NCBI GenBank assembly: GCA_037974665.1 | Contig: CM075780.1 | Span: forward strand, 52,865,594 to 52,929,593 | Source of the DNA: Ehretia macrophylla | Taxonomy: Eukaryota > Streptophyta > Magnoliopsida > Boraginales > Ehretiaceae | Length of the DNA: 64,000 nt | Direction of reading: 5' to 3' | Shown: positions 47,450 through 59,700 of the stretch, in pieces | How positions within the stretch are numbered: the first letter of the stretch is position 1 | Layout: each line of letters starts with the position of its first letter | Translations under genes and position numbers: made by a program | Notes under the pieces: model-generated | What the model was told of the DNA's origin: nothing | The model's database searches: none | Seen by the model: the letters and a program-made list of their open reading frames with translations, nothing else

Positions 47450-47682
47450 TGGAAATTACTGTTGTAACTGAGTCCGGAGAGAATGTATTGCCAAACAAAG
47501 GACTGCCACCTGTAGCTGCCCCGATTTTCTTAAATTTCTACTTTGATGACTTAGATCGGGCTTTTCAATACGATTTCTTTCCATTTTCAAAAGGAGCTAG
47601 ATACGGCGAAGAAGGACTTATTCTCTTCCTTTCCCAAAAATCAAAGAGGATAAGTGCATTATTCAACAAATCACAGAGCTAA
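47440..47682 (+). pseudogene. Possible reverse-transcriptase-like fragment in the putative NUMT
   Basis: The frame contains VLPNKGLPPVAAPIFLNFYF, DDLDRAF and ARYGEEGLILF. These resemble the G.PQG...SP.L.NIYL.ELD and Y.DD blocks of group II intron-type reverse transcriptases, with the catalytic Asp pair changed to Glu. The match is by eye and weak; the frame stops at 47682. Confidence 0.3.
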
Positions 47683-50600
47683 TGACAAAACTGGATCTCT
47701 TATATAGAGTCATAGAAGTAGAGACGGGCAGTCCTGCCATAGATTGCGCAGGAGGCTCGAAGACCTCTTACTTTTCATTTTAAAGAGAGGGGATATCAAA
47801 GTCTTACATAAAGAGTGGCTTCCGCTGATCGATATACATCTCAATCAGTTAAGAAAAGGCTAATCACATTATCAATCGGCCATTGATAAGAAATCGATTC
47901 CAAAGCACAATGCTAGTTGATGGCGGGCCTTCGCTTTTCTTTTCATTAATTAAAGCTACCAGTTATATTATATGGCCTTTTTGATTTCATCCATATGAAC
48001 ATAGTTTAAGAATGAGAAAAAACCTTCTTTCTTCGATCTTGTACGAAGGTAGACTGAACATCAATAGAATCTCGACAGTAAAGCCAACAAAATAAGTAGA
48101 ATCAAGGTGAAACTGGGCTAGCTTTCATCCTAGCTACCCTCTCTCTTATTATATGATACCAATGGGGATTGGATGCTTCCTCAGAAGCTGCTCCTTCTGT
48201 AACAACCTCTTCTTTCCATTGTGCAAGAAGTTCATTTTCTTACTAAGCTAAGCTTTCAGTGTCCTATCCAAACCTCCCTAATAGTCTATGAATGTGGAAT
48301 CCCATTCGTATTCTTCCTCAAAGCCATATTTTCCTTTATTTGATTTCAACCTATTGATCTTTACTGTGCATGGATATCTTTATTAATGATTCAACCTCAT
48401 CCCAGAGCAGCAACTAAAAGAGTTAACTTCCCTAGCGAACTCCCTCACACCACTGGCACTAAAGAGGAGCTGTGCCAAAAAGAAAATAGCATATATTATT
48501 GATATTGCTTGCGCAAAGATCAGAATCATACCTTTAGCAGGCATTGTCTTCTGTTACCTAAACTGCTGTCATTTCTACTTTACTGAAATAGAGACTTTCA
48601 TTGATACTTTCACTATTGACCTGGCTAGCGCTAACGCTTTGCAAGGTAATTGGAGACTGGTCCGCTTGAAATCGCTAGAGTTGAGAAGGGTCTGCTAATC
48701 ATGGTACGAATTATCTGTTTAGGTAAGTATACTACCGAAGCAGTTATGCCGACAACAGTTGAAATAGCGGAGGTGATTGCCGACACTCTCTATCTATAGG
48801 ATAAGCAACTAGATCGATTCCTAACAGGAGAGTTACTATGCGTAACAGTAAAACATTGAATTGGACCGCTTCGCCCCTTGGCTTGGCTGATCTTCTTTGC
48901 CCATTTCTATTCCGAAATCTAGACAGATCACTCGGAGGAGCCGGATCCCCATCTCTAGAACAGAAAAAAGCGATCCAATGTCAAAGATAAATTGTTCCTG
49001 ATCTTAGGCCCAGTTGAAAGAAGATTGCTTATTCAAAAGAGTGGAGTTCGGGGTATTGACTCATAAGTAATTTACGTGAAAGTAATGGAATGGGCAACAA
49101 ATCACCTCACTCCTCGCCTACTGATCTTCCTCCAAGAGATTCAATGGGACTTGGTCTCGATGTCAAGTAAAGAATTTACTGAGTCCACTATTCCCTTATG
49201 AAGTGCTAATGCAGTCGATTTCTTCACATCTTCGGTTGCCAGTTCAATCGGACTTTTTTCGAGTCTTGCCTTAATAAAAGGTATTCCCATATCGGGTGAA
49301 TGACCAAATCGAGATAAGTTGGCCTTCTCTTCATCTATTCGAATCCTGAATAAATCAATAGAAGGACGACGATACTCGAAGACTTTCCACTTTCTGCTAA
49401 AGATAGAACTTTCCCATAACTCTCAAACATGATAAAAGCCCTATTTTCGTCACCTTCACGCTCTTTCTTGAAATGGTGTCCAACCCTATAATCTAATCGT
49501 TGGGGTTTTACTTCGTCTTTCTCCTTAGGGGCGAACCTCGACTCACTATATGAGGGAGTAGACCAAGGCGAAGAACTTCAATTGAACGCATATATTGCAT
49601 AGAAGATAAGACTGCATTGGAAGCTTGATGAGCGAGTCAATCAGTTCAAGCAGGTTCAGCTAGTTCAAAACCAATCTCTAAAGTTAAAAGTTCAGATTGA
49701 GCAATTTCATTTTACGGAGCTCCAAGATTTTTTCTTCATTAGTAGCTCAAATCTAAGCTGAGCCTAGCTTCTCTTTCTTGTTGGAATTGTCTCGAATCGA
49801 AAGTTCCATCTTCAAAGAGATAGAAAGACTGGGGCAGGCATTAGATGCTTTAACATTAACTTCATTCGGTCTTAATATTTAGGCTTCCTGCTTCAATAGA
49901 AATTCAACCTTTCTGACTTAACTTAATCAAGATTCAGCTGGAGTAAAGGAAGGTTGAGCTACTCTTTGTCTAGTCAATCAAGTAGCTTTCCTTCGATTCC
50001 TTCTAACTGATCAAATATGCTCTAAATGACTACCGCGATATCCACGTCCACCAGCGCCCAAATCTGAGCTTTCGTGATAGGTGAAAGAACCTTTTTCCTT
50101 AGGGGGAGAAAAATGGACTATACGTTAAGTTAACTAAGCCCTTGTTGGTAAGGAATGCTATTTTAAGACCTAAAGTAAAGGAAGCTATTAAGAGGTTGGG
50201 CTTGGCATGTGGACCTTCTTTCCTAAACCTAAAAAGGGACTCATGGAGATTGACTGGGGATATCTTTGACTATATTTACTACATAGTAAAGGTTCAATAT
50301 TTCACTAAAAAGATAGAAAATGAGGGTGAATCTGGTCCTCAAGGGTATGACCTATAACTCAAGACCTGTCATTCTTTTTACTCCGATAGGAGAATCACTA
50401 CTAATGTAGACTACCGTACTTTTCCAACCCACCGCCCTCAGCTTCAATGCAAATAATTCATTTCATTTCCTTCTGCTTCTGTGTGAGAAGATTCCTTACC
50501 CACCGTCCTAGCTTCGTAGTCTAGGTGTGTCTATACGGAGTGATTCAGCCTTAAATGCTACGGCTTATAAGAAGACCCCCTATATCCAGCCCAGCACCAC

Positions 50601-52580
50601 AAAGCCTCATAGAGGTAGAAGTCTGGAATGGGCTCTGATTTTTCTCATTCAAGCCCTAGAATCCTATCCTTCTTTTTTCACTGGATGAAGTTATTTGGCG
50701 CTGTTATGATAACACAAGCTAAGGGAGGTTGGTTTCACTAAAAGGAGAAAGGCGCATAGGATTAGATCACTTGCTCATACACCACAGCGAGTACATTGAC
50801 TGGCTTACTCCAAAACATAGAACAAAGGTTAGATTCCTGATTCTTGAATTGGGAAAAGACACGAAGCCTTCTCCTATAGTACCTTACATTCCCTTTTTTG
50901 TCTTCTCGAGAGAGTTCTATAGATTCCATAAGCCAAAAGAGCCCTTTCATACGATCCATGAAACAAGGGCCTAACTCTTGCTATGACACCAATCTGACTT
51001 TGCTCCATATCTATGGTTGATATAATACTTCTTTCGAACGTAGAGTAAGCCAACCCTCAAGGTCCTTTCATGCAATGACATTCCCATAAGGATAAAGTAA
51101 GGAGTCCTCTTTTGTCCTACTCAAGGGGTATTGTAGGTTTCTTTTTCCCTCCCCTCAACAGATTACGAGGCCCCCTATAAGACTGTACTATCTCTTCCTC
51201 CTTGTAGGTCCAAGCACAAGGCGAACAATGTATATCCTTGGGATCCTAGCTTTGCAGCAAGGGGCCAAAAACACCATTTAACTAACTCCTTCGACATCCT
51301 GCCGGGAGTATGGATCCGTATCCGCCACTCACTCTATTAGGCGGCTACCAGATCGTTAACAAGTAGAAACTATAGTCATTTAACAGCGATGGATCCTACT
51401 TCTTTCATGGTCCCAAAGAGCAGGTTGGAACGAACCTATCTAAACCCATCTATCTTCATTCGATCGATATGGGATCCTTATTCCTTATATAATTAATAAG
51501 AATCTTATTTGTTTAATTAGCTGATAGGCAACTACACTCCCTTTTGTATGCATGCTAGTAAGACTGATGGACTATCATTCTAACCCTTTTCTTAAAAGAG
51601 CGTATATGATGGTTATGAATGGATAAATGCAATGATTGATCCCACATCACTTTATTTAGCAAACCATATAGTAGTAAGGTTATATGAAAACAAACCATGA
51701 TATAGACAAGGTGCTAGATCGTGATAAGGGCATTATAGAAAAAATCCCTAATTAAAATTAAGGCGGTGGCCCGTCATGACTGTATCTCAAAGGAAAACCT
51801 GTAATAGGAGCTAATGGAAGAAGGAGAATTTGATCAATCTCCAGTCCTTTACACCCTCCTAACTTTGTCCCTTGTGGTCAATTGAGTTGTGCAGCACATC
51901 TTTTCGTATCTTGACTTGGTACAATCTCCTTTTCAAATTGGTCCTGTAGGAAGGTTTGAGCGCTTTGACCATCTATAAAAAAGCTCATCTTCCTACTCCT
52001 ACACCTCTCCTGTGCTGTGAGGCTTGGCTTGATGCATCTTCTTACCTGGATTTGGGCTCTATTCCTTAAAGAAGGCCCTTTTCAAGCAGCAAGATCAGGG
52101 ATCATAGATAATAGGCTCTCATGTGAAAAGGAGAACAAGATGCTCAATGGGATGGAAAGGGGAAATGGCCTATGACCGAATGTTCCCATTAAGATATGAA
52201 GATGAGATTTTTTCCTTGCTGTGAAGGTGTAGCGGGAGACTACCCAAATCCATATAAATCCAATCCTCATTGCTTTAGCCCTAGCCCTTGTCATTCTAAA
52301 CGTACTATTCTCTATGCTATTGAATAGATCGATTTGCTATGCTAGTCCTTTCTTTGATTGGAAAGGCGGTGATCCAGCTGCTGTATCGGACAAGGATCGA
52401 AAAAGGCTGGCTTGCTTGCTACTTCGACTAGAGCACATAAAGAAGGCCAATGTTACAACGTTAATGGACCGTATAGCTCCCTATTGGCTTTCACAGTGCT
52501 TCTTTTTCGATCAAATAGTCCATAGAAATTCACTCATAACAGAAGCTAGAGGACAGTCTTCGTAGGACGCGTGGACGGAT
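47450..52580. other. Probable mitochondrial DNA insertion (NUMT), about 5.1 kb
   Basis: The block is visibly richer in GC than both flanks, lacks the A and T runs and inverted-repeat elements seen everywhere else, and has the texture of plant mitochondrial intergenic DNA (many short CTTTCTT, AAGAAAG and GGAAG words, and short broken frames). AT-rich nuclear sequence resumes at about 52580. I cannot name a standard mitochondrial gene in it, so the assignment rests on composition and style. A plastid or other foreign origin is possible but I recognise no plastid gene. Confidence 0.5.
50142..50357 (+). pseudogene. Short unassigned frame in the putative NUMT
   Basis: A 71-codon frame with coding-like composition (RPKVKEAIKRLGLACGPSFL, then DIFDYIYYIVKVQYF). 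I do not recognise the family. A second frame of 81 codons lies at 50729-50974 and a third of 83 codons at 52314-52565; none has a supported function. Confidence 0.2.
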
Positions 52581-53500
52581 GAGTTTATATGAAATAGATA
52601 ATTTTAGTTTTTTTAATTTTAGTGAGGCATAATGTGTTTAAGATTAATGTGTAGATTGAAGAAGATTAATTGTTGACAAAGCAAAAGTCAAATATATAAT
52701 TGTTTTTTCTCCTTTTAAATTGTATTTGTATAAGATTAATGTGTAGCTTTCTGAATATTCTATTGTCATTTTGATTTTTTTTCTACTTTGACACTATATG
52801 TAGGCATGATAATTTATCATTTTGCTAGTCAAATACAGATTTTTTTTAATAAAAAAAATTAAGAGGATTTATTCATAAACTATAATTGTTATTTTTTTTT
52901 GTAAAATAGTATTTTTTACACTTATTTATGTTTGAATTTTTTAATTATTTAATTATTATTTGATTTTATTATACTTAATTATGTTAATTGAAAAGCGAAA
53001 GATATTTATTGAGTTTATTTTATATTGGTAAAAAAAATGTACAAAAAAACTATACAAAAAAAATTCAACCCCTCTAATATTACATTTTTGGCTCCGTTCT
53101 CTTCCTAAACCAAGAGAGTTGATTGTTACTTCTACTTCTATATCCTCTCCAATCTCAACACCTATCGACTCTACCATCTCTATTGATAGTGGTGAAAACT
53201 GAAATTAGAATTAATGATTTACCTTAATAATGAAAGTTCCAATATTTTGACAAATTAAAGAACTAAAATTTCGTGTTCTAGAAAAGTACGAAAAGAGACA
53301 AGAAGTGATTATATTTGTCGGGTCTTTATCATATCATTGAGAGACCATTTACTATACAGCATACACAATTTTGCACTATTTTTTCAATGTTATAAAAGTA
53401 TTTCAAAATATGAAGTTAGTATGTTGGTTAGTCACAAATGCATTTATATTGTTGGTATGAGTTCAAGTACTATAGGTGCATATTATTTTTTGTTAGTTTT
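52581..53500. other. AT-rich intergenic sequence
   Basis: No gene is supported. The stretch 53030-53100, with 'gtacaaaaaaa' followed by 'ttcaacccctc' and 'ttggctccg', resembles 53848-53900 and, more loosely, 46970-47000, which suggests scattered pieces of one decayed repeat family on both sides of the putative mitochondrial block. Confidence 0.4.
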
Positions 53501-53818
53501 GAGCTTCTTGCTGCTTGTTTTATTTATTTATTTCTACTAGATAGATATAGTTTTTATTATTTTGCTTACCAAATCTGTAAAAATAACGTAATATGAAACC
53601 ATAACAAAATTTTCTTTAATAAAACTGTAAAAAAAAAAAAAAAAAAAAAAACTGTTAAAATTATTGAGGTTCTTACTGCTTGTTTTATTTATTTATTTTT
53701 CTATTAGATAGATAGATATATATAGGTTTGATTATTTTGCTTACCAAACCTTTAAAAGCAACGTAATAACTAATATTAAATCATAACCAATTTTTTTTTA
53801 ATAAAACTGTAAAAATTG
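53501..53818 (+). repeat. Direct duplication, about 140-bp units
   Basis: Copies at about 53501-53632 and 53669-53818 share 'ctgcttgttttatttattta', 'tattttgcttaccaaa' and 'aataaaactgtaaaaa'. A poly-A run separates them. Confidence 0.75.
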
Positions 53819-53839
53819 AATCTTTTTTCTATTAACTCA

Positions 53840-56489
53840 AAAAATATTGTACAAAAAAAAAAAAAAATTCGACCCCCGACATTCGAATTCTGACTCCGCC
53901 CCTACTATTTTGATGAAAGCTTGCACTCGTGACAGAAATGGTCTTCAACTTTAAGCAATCCCAAAAGATCCAATCACTACTCTCGAGCAAAGTAAAAAAC
54001 CCTCATACTTGAGGTTTCTTTTGGGGAAAACTCTTCATTAGTTGATTCATATGGATTTGAAGGGGAAAACAAAGTGAAGGTATATTGGATATTAGAACTA
54101 CGATATGTCACTCTTGTTTAAAAGTTATCGGAAGATTTTTCAATTATTCTTAATTAGAAAATATCTAAATCGTTTATTTTGATCTAACAATATGCCAATC
54201 AACAATGAGATTTGATATGAAGAATGAGACAAAGATCTTTTTTTTTTTTTTTTTCTTTTTTCTATCTTTTTTTTTTCTTTTTCACAGCCTCACATGTATG
54301 TGAGTTCTATCTCTTTTTTCCCGAAAACAGTCTGAAGTTTTTCCCTTCTTTTGATCGATCTCATTCAGCTTTGCTTTGTTTAGTTTTCCTTTCCAGAAGT
54401 AAAGCATTCAAAACTTCATTTATCATATGTTCTTGAAAGTGAAAGAAGAGACCTTTTGTTCTTTAATTTCAGTGAAATTAGGTACTCGAATTTGAATTTG
54501 ATTAGTATACTTTATTATCAAATTCCAACCTAAAATCAGACGAATTTTAAAACTTCTTATCACAAATTTGAACTCAACAAAAATTAAATATCTACAAATA
54601 CCCGAACAAAACTTAATTATTAAAAAAAATCAATTGAAATGACAAAACATTAGCCTACTTTAGCCCTATGTCTCTTACTCCTAGGAGATCTTCCTCTACT
54701 AGTAAGTTTTTTCGGAAAACTCTATTTATTGTTAAAAAAACCTACAAAAACTAAAATGAATTAAAATCAATACACAACAAGAGAATAAAATTCAAAATAA
54801 ATCAAAAAATTAAAATATTTGTTTCCAAGTAAAAACTAAAAACAATTACTATATTTGTTCATAAATAGATATTCAAGCTTGATAAGACTAAACACCATGG
54901 AATATTCTACAACATTTGTCCATAAACAAACTTATATATTATATATTTGTGTTGTATGTATGTTAGAAATTATGGATCTTGAAAAATAAATGGATGATTA
55001 AACTTGTAAACTTTAAATAAAATAATAGATAAGGCTTGAGGCACATATAATACGCTTTCTTAGAGGAGAAATTGCTGCGATATTTTTCAAAAATAACAAC
55101 AAAACTCTCCTCCATGTTATAATAAATATTATACTCAAAAACTCTCATAAAAGTTTAAAATTGTTTGGAAGATGGGGGAAGATTTAGTGAAAAAAGTTCT
55201 AGAGAATTAATGTATCTTAAATCTACGGAGAATGCCCCTTCATATAGATGTTGAAAAGACACAATATGAAGGGGTATCTCTACATAAAATTGGTGTTTTC
55301 AATGAAGAGGCATGATTCTTCATGAAATGGTATTGCTGAATAGTTACTAAATGAAGAGAATCTCTTCATAAATAGGTGTCATATTTTTTCACATGAAGCA
55401 CCATTTAAACACAACTATTCAAATAATTTTCTAGATTTTTTTTTATAAATTACAAACCATCCAACAATGTATATATGTGTATTTATTTTTAATAAATTTC
55501 AAATTATTTTAACATCTATTACTAGACTCCACCGAGTTAATCACCAATCATCTTTTATAAAAACCAAACCCAACAAATAATCTATCAATCTCGTAATCGA
55601 GTTTACAATTGGTCAAATACCATCGATTTTGAGTTTAAATCCTACTGAAGTTATCTCTAGTGATAAATGCCAACGCAAAGCAATTCATGCCTAACTTCTA
55701 TTTTGCCTCAACTCATGCCTAAATACCATTTTCTGACCTCACTCCCCCCCTCTCTCAAACCTCACGTCAGCCAACAGTTTAGCTACTGTACTTATAGCAA
55801 TAATACTACTAGGAGAGTCTCACCCAAATTATATCATGGAACTTTCACAACTCGGTAGACATTCTATGTAGTTCTATCGAGTTACTATTTCATACATCAA
55901 CAAGTCGTTAGGTCCTCTTACATGAGATGAGACCAACACATATGAGCCCCACACCCTCATAGAGAAGGCCTAACGTCCAGCATGACGTATGAAACATTTT
56001 TCCAGTTCTATATAAAAAAGTATTACATGTGAGTAAGACCTATACATTTGAAGAGAATAAACTTTGGATGTTTATCACATGAACGATAAAACGTATCAAA
56101 AAGATGCAACAATGTGATTAAATCATTGTGCAATGTCTTAATCTAATGCCTAGTGGCATGATCAAAGTGAATAATTCCACATTGAGTATGACATATAACA
56201 TTACTCAAGATCACTAAGTTCTTTAAAATTAAGGCCAGCTCAGTCCACCATGTAATCATCTACCAAGAAGGCTCCTGATGAATGAAATTGATTTTGAAGA
56301 GTTAAAAAGAGCAAAACATCTGCTTCTTCACTTCTTCTCCAACCTTTGACAAGTTAGAAATACATAATTATAGCTGCATTTATTTTTCGTCTCTAATGCA
56401 ACCGGTTTAAGAACACTCATTACATTTAATTAGCGTATGTATTACACGAACTTAAAGGCCGGCTAAGATCAAACCACAGAGAGCGAGCA

Positions 56490-56492
<3 letters not shown>
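53840..56492. other. Unassigned intergenic sequence
   Basis: I see no coding, RNA or clear transposon signal. A T-rich tract lies at 54237-54285, and 'aagaggcatgattcttcatg' type short inverted motifs lie at 55300-55370. Confidence 0.45.

Positions 56493-56536
<44 letters not shown>
56493..56536. repeat. (GA)n microsatellite
   Basis: About 22 GA units, located some 260 bp past the stop codon of the DCD gene. Confidence 0.95.
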
Positions 56537-56539
<3 letters not shown>

Positions 56540-56792
56540 ATGAGAGTTTTCATCTCCGGAAACAGGAGACAAATCTTGACAAGGATGATCAAATATCTTG
56601 AGGTTTAGCTGAAAGGGAAAAGTTAAAAGAAGGGAAAAAAAACATTCAGATATTTGCAGTTTAATTAAGAGTGCCAAACAGAATTTGACATTGCTCTATG
56701 CAGCATAAAGCTTGGCAAGGGCACTGGAACCTTGAGCCTGTAGGAGGAAGGTCTACTGGCAGTGTTACCAGATTCTTTGTTGAAATCTACTA

Positions 56793-59700
56793 TCAATAAG
56801 CAGGTCGACGAGAATAATAAGCAGGTCGTAGCACGTTAGTAGTAGAGCGATACCCAATAGAAGAGTGTCCTTCAGCCGGCATATCTACTCGCTGATGATA
56901 CTCCAGTGGTCGGCTTGTTGAATACACCTGACCGCTGTATGATGGGTGTTCTCTATGTGAAATATGGAGATCACGGCTTTCTATCTCATTGTGACGCCTT
57001 GGCTCCAAATTCAGTAGCCGACGGTCACCACGCTCTAATCTTGCATCTAGTCTGTATAGATCACGGTGCTCCAACAGTCGCTTCTGCTTGTAGGAGTCAC
57101 TGTGCTCCAATAACGGCTCCCTCCTGTAAGAGTCACGGTGCTCCAATAACGGCTCCCTCCTGTAAGAGTCACGGTGCTCCAATAACGGCTCCCTCCTGTA
57201 AGAGTCCCGGTGCTCCAATAATGGCTCCCTCATATAAGAGTCACGGTGTTCCAATAGTGGCTCCCTCCTAACAGAATCACGGTGTTCCAATAGTGGCTCC
57301 CTCCTAACAGAATCACGGTGTTCCAATAGTGGCTCGAGCCTGACAGAATCTTGGTGCTCCAACAGTAGCTCCCTTCTATAAGAATCATAATGATCCAATA
57401 ACTGCTCTCGTCTTGAAATATCTCTATGCTCTATGTATGGGTCCTGCCTAAAAGCATCTTGAAGGTCTACCAACCGAGATCCTGTATAAGATTCATGGCG
57501 CTCTACAGGTGGCTCTTGCCTGTAAGCCTCCCTCTGCAACGTCCTTTCATAGGCATAGGAGGAAGTGGTGGTTGGTGGAGGTAAGGGTGGAAGTCGTGGC
57601 AACAGGGCCACTGGACTATCTCGCACACGAGGGTGCTCATGTTGACGAATTTCATCTCTTAATGGAAGTTCATCTCTCAAGGGTGGTCGCCTCACTTCAC
57701 GAAGACGCTCATGCCGACGACTTTCTTCTCTCAATGGAGGTCGCGTCACTTCCTCTCTCCGTCTAATCCTATCTCGGTTCAATTTCTTGGTCTCCGCTCT
57801 TGCACTTCTGCCCAACTTCTTGGACTTGGAGACTTTGCCAGTAGTGACAAAAAGCTTGCACAAGTTTTTCACCTATTGAAGAATATAGTGAAAGACATAT
57901 CTAGTGTCAGTAGTACATGACGTAAGAAGTGTTTAATCCTAGTAACTGTCCCGCAGGAAAACGAGTGCGAAAGTACCAAAAAAGGAATAACAGACAATAG
58001 TACCTGTTCTGAACTCAATATACAATCAAACTTTGATCTTGTGTAGTAGTTGTCTTTGATGACCTTCCTGAACTTCTCCTCTGCCAAGGGTAAGCAATCC
58101 TCAATAAATTTGAAGCGAACCTGACACGTTTCAGCATTTCATTACAATCAAGATGTAAAATAAGGCAATAATTGTTCTGTTACTCATCAATGATATAATT
58201 GAAAGGCAATAATTCTTCATTTACTCATCAATGATATGAATTAAAATGTTAAAGTGTACGCCTCAAAATATAATTTCTGTATAAATCTGAAATGCTGGAA
58301 GGGGAACATGTGTACATTTCAATTACTTGGCACGACAAGATCAGTTAAACTGTGTCTTTGTTCTATCTTGCACCAAATGGTCCCACAAGGTGAGACTGAA
58401 ACCAGAGTTAAAAATTGACTCTCAGCTCACAGTGGCAAAAGATCTTCATTGAAGAAAATGAGCAGATAATGACCCAAAAGAGAAAAAAGAAGAAAATAAA
58501 CAGAGAATTAAGAAAGTATAATGTAATCATCCAACTTGCTGAGATGGAAGATTTTATATCTCCTAGAAACTTTTAAGTAGCCATAACGACAAATCAACCA
58601 CGAATTCTCCTATCTTCAGTATTGGCAGCCATATCCTAATAAGCTAAATCATGTCTTGCAATGATCACAAACTGACACTTCACAACGTGAATAGCCCAGC
58701 CAATCACGAGAAAGTAAAAGACTTCACTATGGACCATCATCCTTAGTCGAATAAGGAATCATGACAGACATTAAAGAGAACAAGAGCATTTACTTCCCTA
58801 CTAAAACTTTTCAACTTGGTTACGCAAATAACTATACTAGCAGTTCTGAAAAGTCGCTGGGCCCAGAAAAGAATATTCTTTTTTCTTCACTCAGACACAA
58901 AAGAATTAATCACAGAATTCAACATTATAGGAAGTTAACTAATAAGCCAAAATGTAATTGAATGACCAATTTGAAACAAATGAGGAAGATGACGTTTTCC
59001 GTGTCAATAAATTCACACTGTAAGCACCCAAAAGTGACGCACATATATGAACTACATCAAGAGTGAAACAGGAAAATGAGGCAAAACGTAACACATCGAG
59101 CATAGGTTAGAACTAAAACAGATCTAACAACAGAAAACCCTATCTCAGGCAAGATTCCATCAAATCTTCTTGTTGCACCGGCAACATCCTTCTTCAGTTT
59201 GCTATTTAGCTCCAGCAATCCTTATCCAGTTCACTCTTAGAAACCAGTAATAGGAAAGAAAGATTTGGCTCATACAGCTCTCCTCAACTGAAGGTGCTCC
59301 TACAGTGGGGAAAAACCGGGCCAGGATTCAAAACAACCCGCAGGGGACGATGGTTTCAGAATCCACCTATCTAAAATGGAAGGGGATGTAACTCCTTTTC
59401 TGAAGCGTCGTAGTACTGCAGAAGATATATATCAAACACTAGGAATACACAAGCATGCTAGACAAAGATAACTAGGATATCTTTCGAGGTGACTAAGCCG
59501 ATGTGTATAAGCTAGACCTTGTTCTATAAAAATGTTAATGTGAGAATTAGTTGAAATGAATATCAACTAGATGATGACTTATGCGGAGTGAAAAAGGGTG
59601 GGGCCTAATGTCAGTGGCTTGATGTTGTTAAGCTTTACCTTGTTCTATAGAAATGTTAATGTGAGAATTAGTTGAAATGAATATCAACTAGATGATGACT

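Noticed and set aside
47450..52580. Plastid DNA insertion
   Set aside because: I recognise no plastid gene, rRNA or tRNA in the block; its texture is closer to plant mitochondrial DNA. This is a preference, not a proof.
56906..57271. 121-codon plus-strand repeat protein (CKSHGAPITAPS units)
   Set aside because: Antisense reading of the DCD coding minisatellite; the minus-strand frame continues the DCD domain and is the real one.
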